DNA from: CAZVWH01 sp964631175
GTDB taxonomy: Bacteria; Planctomycetota; Phycisphaerae; Sedimentisphaerales; Anaerobacaceae
DNA length: 37,835 nt
Direction: 5' to 3'
NCBI GenBank assembly: GCA_964631175.1
Contig: CAZVWH010000018.1
Coordinates: 1-37,835, forward strand
The notes under the pieces are model-generated. The model was given only the letters and a program-made list of their open reading frames with translations. It made no database searches and had not been told where the DNA came from. The translations under genes were made by a program, and so were the position numbers. The first letter of the stretch is position 1. The number at the start of each line of letters is the position of its first letter. Shown here piece after piece: positions 32,817 through 37,835 of the stretch.

Positions 32817-32831
32817 TTAGAGAGTGACAAT

Positions 32832-33680
32832 ATGTCCCGTTTAAAAAATTGTAGTGTCGTAGCTATGATTCGGCCATTATTAACAATGGTAGTGCCTTGT
32901 TGTCTTGGGCTATTGGCGTATGGCTGCGCAACACTTTATGTCCAACCTACAAAAACAAAACAAGGGTCAATGGAAGTTACAGTAGCCGTGGGCAAGCCAA
33001 AGGAGCCGAATGGGCTGGCCATCATAGGTTTTCCGCCTAAAACGATTAGAATCATACCTAAGAGAGCAGGTCAATGGCTTGAAACAGTTGATGTGAATCT
33101 CGAGAAGAATCAGTATAAGCACACGTTTGATGACATTGAAGCGTTTAAGATTGATAAGAATGGTCTCGCCATCGCCTTCTCAGTCGGTAAAGGCGCCGGG
33201 CCTTACAAAATGCCATCCCCCCACGAGCCTATCACGGCTGCCAAGCCCCAAAAGAAAGATAAATATACTCAAAAATATCAGAACGAAGAGCTTGGAGATT
33301 ATCGTCTTGTTATTGAGCTATATCCCTTGTCACCTTCAAACAGGGATAAATTCTTGCAGGGATTTAAGACAGCATACATCCAGACAAATGAAGACACGCT
33401 GGGGGAAAATTATGTGAATATACTGAAGCAATCACTTGCCGGCGGTGTTTACGAACAAGCCTTCGAGCTGGGCAAAAGGCATGCAAAGAGCCAGGTCACA
33501 GATGAATTGGTACAAACTACGATCGGTCGTAGTCTCGGGCTGGGCGGCTTTGAGCTTGGGTGGAAGGCTGGATACATCGAAGGATTCGTTCAAGGCAGGT
33601 TTGAAACGGGCCCGCACGATAAAGAGACCTTGTACCAGAAGGCTGAAGCTATGTACAATGCGCTTAGAGCAGCTTTATAA
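32832..33680 (+). CDS. Lipoprotein, unknown function
   Basis: The 282-residue product begins MSRLKNCSVV, has a hydrophobic core (about 15-30) and a lipobox AYGC with Cys at 32. The mature part has a beta-rich first half and a helical second half with Gly-rich SLGLGGFELGWKAGYIEGFVQGRF near the C-terminus. I recognise no family. ATG 32832 lies 6 bases after the target duplication of a MITE; the only purine-rich stretch ahead of it, AGAGAG, is part of that duplication. The frame is open further upstream through the MITE, but those residues are repeat-coded. Confidence 0.75.
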   Translation: MSRLKNCSVVAMIRPLLTMVVPCCLGLLAYGCATLYVQPTKTKQGSMEVTVAVGKPKEPNGLAIIGFPPKTIRIIPKRAGQWLETVDVNLEKNQYKHTFDDIEAFKIDKNGLAIAFSVGKGAGPYKMPSPHEPITAAKPQKKDKYTQKYQNEELGDYRLVIELYPLSPSNRDKFLQGFKTAYIQTNEDTLGENYVNILKQSLAGGVYEQAFELGKRHAKSQVTDELVQTTIGRSLGLGGFELGWKAGYIEGFVQGRFETGPHDKETLYQKAEAMYNALRAAL

Positions 33681-33860
33681 TTATATATTACGGGAGTGTG
33701 GTTTCACCGTTGGCTGCGAACGTTCCTCGGTTTTGGCTGATAACAGGAAGCGATGAATAATTGAATATTGTCCTTTTTAGGTTTTAGCTTTACCAATCTA
33801 CGGACATCAAGTATTAAACTACACATTGACAAACGCTCCCCAAATTTCTAACCTATCTTT

Positions 33861-34772
33861 ATGGTTCTGAGCTTGGCCATTTCCTTGGGAATCTGCGATC
33901 TGCGAAGTGCTTTTACAATTATGGTATTGAGCTGTATAAGTCTCTGCCTGATAGGTTGTAAAGAACCGGAACAACAAAGCGAGCATGTTTGGGATCAAGT
34001 CAAAATCGGCGACATAGCTCGTCCTCACAGCGATCAGCAGTCAGTCGGCGCATCGCTAAGAACGATTAATTTTGACATCCATATTTTTGAAATACCGGCT
34101 GAAAATGCCGACAAAGTAAGCGATGTATGGGAATTATTGCACACCGAGCCGTTACGATTCCATAGTTTCAAGGTTTTCATAGCCAATTCATTTGTAGTTC
34201 GCTTTGGCCGAGTCCGAATGTGGAACAGAATCCAGGATTCATTGCGTTCTATCGGCGGCCAAAAAATAATAACTGTTTCGCTAATATCACCGGATGGCCA
34301 AACTAATGACCTTATTATTACGGGATTAAACAGAGAGAAAAGAGTCTCTTATATTGCCGCCAATGAGCGGGGAGAAGGAGTCCGGCGGTACTGCCGGATT
34401 GGGCCGGGCATTCTTGCTCTAAGAATAAAAGCTGAAAAAATTCCTGATTTAAGAGATGTATGTAAGCTTATTGCCTATCCCGTCTTTACAGTACCTGTAA
34501 GAGGTTCGATCCCTCAATTATCTATTCGCGCAAAGTCACGTGAGTTTCTTTTTTCCTCTGTGACTTTTGGGCTTAGGATGGCGCCAGGCGATTTTATCGT
34601 GTTAGGGCCGGAAGAATATAACCCCCCGACGGCAGGTCAAGAAACTTTGGACGGCTTGTTCTTTAGCAAATCCGAAGGCAGCCTATTTCCAAGCGAAACC
34701 GGACGTATCGCGCCCGAGCTTAAGCCGGCTGTCAGAGTATTTCTCTTGGTTTGCAATGGGATGAGCAATTGA
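33861..34772 (+). CDS. Lipoprotein, unknown function
   Basis: The 303-residue product has a hydrophobic N-terminus with a lipobox LIGC (Cys 33), then KEPEQQ. The mature part looks beta-rich (FDIHIFEIPAENADKVSDVWELL, FVVRFGRVRMW, GDFIVLGPEEYNPP), and the FDIHIFEIP...VSDVWELL block recalls secretin-associated or outer-membrane accessory proteins, but I cannot assign it. The start ATG 33861 has no clear ribosome site; ATG at residue 21 would leave an uncharged n-region. Its stop is 7 bases before the DUF362 gene, so both are probably one operon. Confidence 0.7.
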   Translation: MVLSLAISLGICDLRSAFTIMVLSCISLCLIGCKEPEQQSEHVWDQVKIGDIARPHSDQQSVGASLRTINFDIHIFEIPAENADKVSDVWELLHTEPLRFHSFKVFIANSFVVRFGRVRMWNRIQDSLRSIGGQKIITVSLISPDGQTNDLIITGLNREKRVSYIAANERGEGVRRYCRIGPGILALRIKAEKIPDLRDVCKLIAYPVFTVPVRGSIPQLSIRAKSREFLFSSVTFGLRMAPGDFIVLGPEEYNPPTAGQETLDGLFFSKSEGSLFPSETGRIAPELKPAVRVFLLVCNGMSN

Positions 34773-34779
34773 CGAACGT

Positions 34780-35745
34780 ATGCCTAATTCAACAGTGACA
34801 TTAATCCGATGCAGTGACTACAGCCGGCCCCAAATCGCTGAGGCAATTGAAAAGCAGCTTGAGCTTTTGGGAGGACTTGAGAATTTCATAAGCCGAGGCG
34901 ATACCGTCCTGCTCAAGCCGAACTTCATCGCTCCGAGGTCACAGCGTCACGCTACGCAAACCCATCCCACGGTAATAATCGAGGCCGCCCGGCTGTTGAA
35001 AGACTTCGGGGCAAGGCCTTTTGTCGGCGATTCACCGGCATGGAGTAACGTGTTTACCTGCGCAAAGGCACTGAGATTGGAAGAGTCTCTAAAAAAATTA
35101 TCAGTGCCGATAAGGCAGCTCAACAAACCAAAGAAGTGTCGGATAGGAACGAAAGGTATCAAAGTCGGCATAAGCTCGGTTGCGCTTCAAGCGGACAGAA
35201 TTATAAATCTGCCGAAGCTCAAGACACATCAGCAGTTGCTGGCTACATTTGCGGTTAAAAATATGTTTGGCTGTGTCAGCGGCAAACGCAAAGCGCTCTG
35301 GCACTTCAGAAAAGGCGGAAACATCAACAATTTCTGTGAATTTTTGATTGAGCTTTTCCGGTTTTTAAATCCTGCCTTGACTATTATTGATGGTGTCGTT
35401 GCGATGGATGGACCCGGGCCTATTAGAGGCAGAAACAGAGAACTGGGATACTTAATTGGCGGAACCGACCCATTCGCTCTGGAAGTTATTTGCTCCAAAT
35501 TGGTAAATATCAAGCCTGACGATGTGCCGATGATCAAAGCTGCAAAGCAGATGGGCTTAAACTGTCCTGATGCCGACAGAATAGAAATCTTAGGCGACGA
35601 TTTCCCGGAAAGTGTATGCACGGATTTCCAGCTACCCGAAATGATTCCCCTGCGATTCTCACTGCCCCGCGTTTGCAAAAGCGTATGCAGACAAATATTA
35701 TTGCTGGCCAAAGCCGCCAAGACGAAATCGAGGGCACCCGTTTAA
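34780..35745 (+). CDS. DUF362 domain protein
   Basis: The 321-residue cytosolic protein matches the DUF362 family: DTVLLKPNFIAP (41-52), HPTVIIEAARLLKDFGARPFVGDSPAW (64-90), INLPKLKTHQQLLATFAVKNMFGCVSG, IIDGVVAMDGPGPIRG and a C-terminal CPDADRIEILGDD. The biochemical role of the family is unsettled; some members carry a ferredoxin module, which is absent here. It is close behind a lipoprotein gene. Confidence 0.88.
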   Translation: MPNSTVTLIRCSDYSRPQIAEAIEKQLELLGGLENFISRGDTVLLKPNFIAPRSQRHATQTHPTVIIEAARLLKDFGARPFVGDSPAWSNVFTCAKALRLEESLKKLSVPIRQLNKPKKCRIGTKGIKVGISSVALQADRIINLPKLKTHQQLLATFAVKNMFGCVSGKRKALWHFRKGGNINNFCEFLIELFRFLNPALTIIDGVVAMDGPGPIRGRNRELGYLIGGTDPFALEVICSKLVNIKPDDVPMIKAAKQMGLNCPDADRIEILGDDFPESVCTDFQLPEMIPLRFSLPRVCKSVCRQILLLAKAAKTKSRAPV

Positions 35746-35810
35746 TAAGGTGACCGATTTGCAGGTACGAACGGAAGATGTCTCTTATCAATATCCTACC
35801 GCAAGGTGGT

Positions 35811-36368
35811 CTATTCGCTGAGCTTGACGGCTGTGCCGTAAACTAAAAGTTCAGCGGCACTACCCACTACACTCGTAGTCATATAGCGAACATTGATTAT
35901 TGCATCCGCCTGCATTTGTGCGGCCTGGGCGATCATCCTATTAGTAGCTACTGTGCGGGCCTTTCCCATCATTTCTGTATATTCAGTCAATTCACCACCA
36001 AGGATAAGTCTGACTATGGCGGATAGATCTTTGCCGAGCCAGATAGCGAATACCGTATGACCCTGAACCAGGCCGAGAATCTCGCGTGTTGATCGGCCTG
36101 GCACTTCTGCAGAATTCAACAGTAAAACATCTGCCTCTGACTCGGCAGACAGTGGCATTTCTAAGGAAGTTTTGTTAGTGGCCTGTTCGAGAGCCACTGT
36201 CACCAGAACCACAAGGATACCACCCAGAAGGCAGAAAACTGCAATCCTCAGCCACCAGGGCACGACCGGATCATCTTCAACGAGCACGTGCCACGGTATT
36301 CCGGCAAATACCACAACGAACAGCCCTAATACAAAAGCCAGCGAGCCAATTTGTCGAAATGCTTTCAT
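35811..36368 (-). CDS. Membrane-anchored YbjQ/UPF0145-like protein
   Basis: The 185-residue product has two N-terminal membrane helices (about 9-27 and 40-60) and a C-terminal domain (about 80-183) of the YbjQ/UPF0145 type: VPGRSTREILGLVQGHTVFAIW, then a helical MIAQAAQMQADAIINVRYMTTSVVGSAAELLVYGTAVKL. Members of this family are small soluble pentamers of unknown function, so the membrane anchor is the special feature. ATG 36368 has a strong AAGGAG site at good distance. Confidence 0.85.
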   Translation of the reverse strand: MKAFRQIGSLAFVLGLFVVVFAGIPWHVLVEDDPVVPWWLRIAVFCLLGGILVVLVTVALEQATNKTSLEMPLSAESEADVLLLNSAEVPGRSTREILGLVQGHTVFAIWLGKDLSAIVRLILGGELTEYTEMMGKARTVATNRMIAQAAQMQADAIINVRYMTTSVVGSAAELLVYGTAVKLSE

Positions 36369-36764
36369 GTCTTTCTCCTTTACCGAAATTTTTCCTTTCC
36401 ACAGATGGACAAAGATTAACGCTAATGAAAAACAAACACCAGATATTCCTTTAGAACAGGATAACAGAATTTTTATAAAGAATACAGAATACAGGAGACA
36501 GAGTACAGAATTACAATACCCTAAACGCTATATGCTACACGCTGCATGCTCTTTGATACCGAAGTGTCGAAGGTTCCAAAATCTCTGCTAACCGGCAAAC
36601 GGTTAGCTAAGCAAGGTATTAGGCGGTTTTTCTATGAGACTTATCATTAGAAATAATCCTTTGAGTTCTTGCGAAGGTTGGCGCAGGTCGCTATTATTAC
36701 TTCTGTCTTTACAAAGGTACTGACCGTCGCCGCTCCGGCGACGGCTAAACAAAGGAGTAGTTAA
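36369..36764. other. 396-bp intergenic with simple repeats and hairpins
   Basis: It holds CACAGATGGACAAAGATTAAC and AATACAGAATACAGGAGACAG type repeats (36400-36512), a GTGTCGAAGG unit (about 36564), a perfect hairpin GCTAACCG / CGGTTAGC (36587-36607) without a U-run, and a GACCGTCGCCG hairpin directly before the GH130 ribosome site. Confidence 0.7.
36719..36750. repeat. TTGACCG-type hairpin, short-loop member D
   Basis: CCGTCGCCG (36724-36732) pairs perfectly with CGGCGACGG (36736-36744) around CTC. The flanks CTGA and CTAAACAAA are those of the members at 1142-1402. The AAAGGAG ribosome site of the next gene (36751-36757) follows directly, so folding could affect ribosome access. Confidence 0.8.
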
Positions 36765-37811
36765 TTGGCTATACTTCGTTCGCCATATAATCCTATAATT
36801 GAGCCGAAGGATGTTAAGCCTTCCAGAGATGATTTCGAAGTTATCGGCGTATTTAACGCCGGAGTAACACGTTTTGAAGATGAGGTCATTCTACTACTTC
36901 GGGTGGCGGAAAGGCCGACCGGAAGGCATCCGGACATTATTGCTACCGCTGTTTATGATGTTACTAAAGGCGACTTCCTCGTAAAAGAGTTCTCAAAAGA
37001 GACGGAAGAAATCGATTTTTCAGACCCACGATTGATAATAACACGCGGCGAAACATATCTGACATCAATCTCTCATCTGAAGCTCGCACGCAGCAAGGAC
37101 GGCATTAAATTTGAGATTGAAGACCGCTCTGCTGTCACCCCGGCCAACGATTATGAAATCTTCGGCATAGAAGACCCGCGAATCAGCCTTATCGACGGCG
37201 CATACTACATCGACTATGTCGCGGTTTCGCCATTAGGAGTGACAACCTGCTTAGCATCAACAAAGGATTTCAGCACATTTGAGCGCCATGGAGTTATCTT
37301 CTGTCCTGAAAATAAAGATGTGGTTATCTTTCCTGAACGAATTGATGGCAAGTTCTACGCACTACACAGGCCTATTTCATCTCTTTTTAAAAGAAATGAA
37401 ATATGGCTTGCGGAATCGCCAGACCTATTTTGCTGGGGTAACCATAGTTGTCTGATAGGGACTCGCGCAAATTATTGGGACGAAATAAAAATAGGTGCAA
37501 GTGCAGTACCTTTCAGAATTGAGGCCGGCTGGCTGGAGGTTTACCACGGGGCGGACCGAAATAATCGCTACTGTCTTGGTGCGGTTCTGCTGGATGGCCG
37601 CCAGCCGTGGAAGGTTATCGCAAGGTCGGATAGGCCAATCTTTGAACCGCAAGCTGATTACGAATGTAACGGCTTTTTCGGAAACGTTGTGTTTAGCTGC
37701 GGCTTGCTCTATGAAGATAACAAGCTGAAAATTTATTATGGCGCTGCTGATACCGCTATTTGCTATGCGGAATTGCCTATCGAAGATGTCATCGAGAATC
37801 TGAATCTATAG
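36765..37811 (+). CDS. GH130 family glycoside phosphorylase/hydrolase
   Basis: The 348-residue product is a five-bladed propeller enzyme of family GH130, which acts on beta-mannosides, mostly by phosphorolysis to mannose 1-phosphate. Motifs: VFNAGVTRFEDEVILLLRVAER (29-50), FGIEDPRIS (133-141) with the likely proton donor D137, FPERIDGKFYALHRP, and the final VVFSCGLLYEDNKLKIYYGAADTAICYAEL. The start is TTG 36765, supported by AAAGGAG 7 bases ahead and by MAILRSPYNPIIEP. There is no signal peptide, so it is cytosolic. It is complete; only 24 bases follow. Confidence 0.93.
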   Translation: MAILRSPYNPIIEPKDVKPSRDDFEVIGVFNAGVTRFEDEVILLLRVAERPTGRHPDIIATAVYDVTKGDFLVKEFSKETEEIDFSDPRLIITRGETYLTSISHLKLARSKDGIKFEIEDRSAVTPANDYEIFGIEDPRISLIDGAYYIDYVAVSPLGVTTCLASTKDFSTFERHGVIFCPENKDVVIFPERIDGKFYALHRPISSLFKRNEIWLAESPDLFCWGNHSCLIGTRANYWDEIKIGASAVPFRIEAGWLEVYHGADRNNRYCLGAVLLDGRQPWKVIARSDRPIFEPQADYECNGFFGNVVFSCGLLYEDNKLKIYYGAADTAICYAELPIEDVIENLNL

Positions 37812-37835
37812 GTAAAAATCCACTCAGGACCGCTC

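Larger units (their letters stand above)
31341..32831. other. 1.5-kb intergenic: terminator, unit R, GC-rich hairpins, MITE
   Basis: No credible protein gene. Contents in order: an intrinsic terminator on the minus strand (31517-31552) with an unassigned stretch behind it, unit R copy 3 (31824-31955), its companion hairpin (31988-32019), a CTTCGACAAGCTCAGG-type repeat (about 32098-32116), a GC-rich hairpin cluster (about 32425-32655) and a MITE (32676-32816). Confidence 0.75.

Overview
The window reads as chromosomal DNA of a Planctomycetota bacterium, most likely of the Phycisphaerae / Sedimentisphaerales type. The pointers are a secreted GLUG-repeat protein with a dockerin-like C-terminus, an archaeal-type 3-dehydroquinate synthase, many lipoproteins, GT-C type membrane glycosyltransferases, moderate GC, and a very heavy load of short dispersed repeats, some of them inside genes. 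This is inferred from gene content only; no rRNA or tRNA gene was found.

Layout. 1-1605: fragment of a long repeat, one lipoprotein gene on the minus strand, and a hairpin-rich intergenic. 1606-6214 (+): DNA polymerase I, a GLUG/dockerin secreted protein and a small lipoprotein. 6308-9418 (-): an SMP-30 / metallo-beta-lactamase fusion, an MgtC-like protein and 3-dehydroquinate synthase II. 9419-10609: intergenic with nested repeats, a 139-bp MITE and a candidate small RNA ending in a strong terminator. 10610-13495 (+): ileS. 13496-17077: 3.6 kb without a credible intact gene, packed with repeats (28-bp palindromes, an apparently near-identical 473-bp direct repeat, a MITE) and closed by a diverged copy of the last 20 codons of ileS. 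17078-23811 (-): a cell-surface glycan or lipid cassette: phosphatase, methyltransferase, a metallophosphoesterase broken by an amber codon, an ArnT-like transferase fused to a lipid-A LAB_N domain, GT2 and GT9. 23983-24462 (+): NUDIX hydrolase. 24485-27194 (-): a GT2 gene overlapping a gamma-glutamyl-cyclotransferase-like protein with a large C-terminal region that looks amidoligase-like. 27586-31340 (-): class I aminotransferase overlapping a large GT-C-like membrane protein. 31341-32831: repeats, a candidate minus-strand small RNA and a second MITE family. 32832-35745 (+): two lipoproteins and a DUF362 protein. 35811-36368 (-): membrane-anchored YbjQ/UPF0145 protein. 36765-37811 (+): GH130 glycoside phosphorylase or hydrolase.

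The most notable points are: (1) two MITE families with clear target-site duplications of 8 and 9 bp, two insertions having related empty sites in the same window; (2) the duplicated ileS 3' end 3.4 kb downstream of ileS, bracketing the repeat array; (3) the metallophosphoesterase split by one in-frame TAG just before its last metal-binding motif; (4) the GGCT plus amidoligase-like fusion, the best candidate here for an undescribed enzyme system; (5) intergenic repeat sequence translated in frame inside ileS, a GT9 gene, a membrane protein and probably polA.
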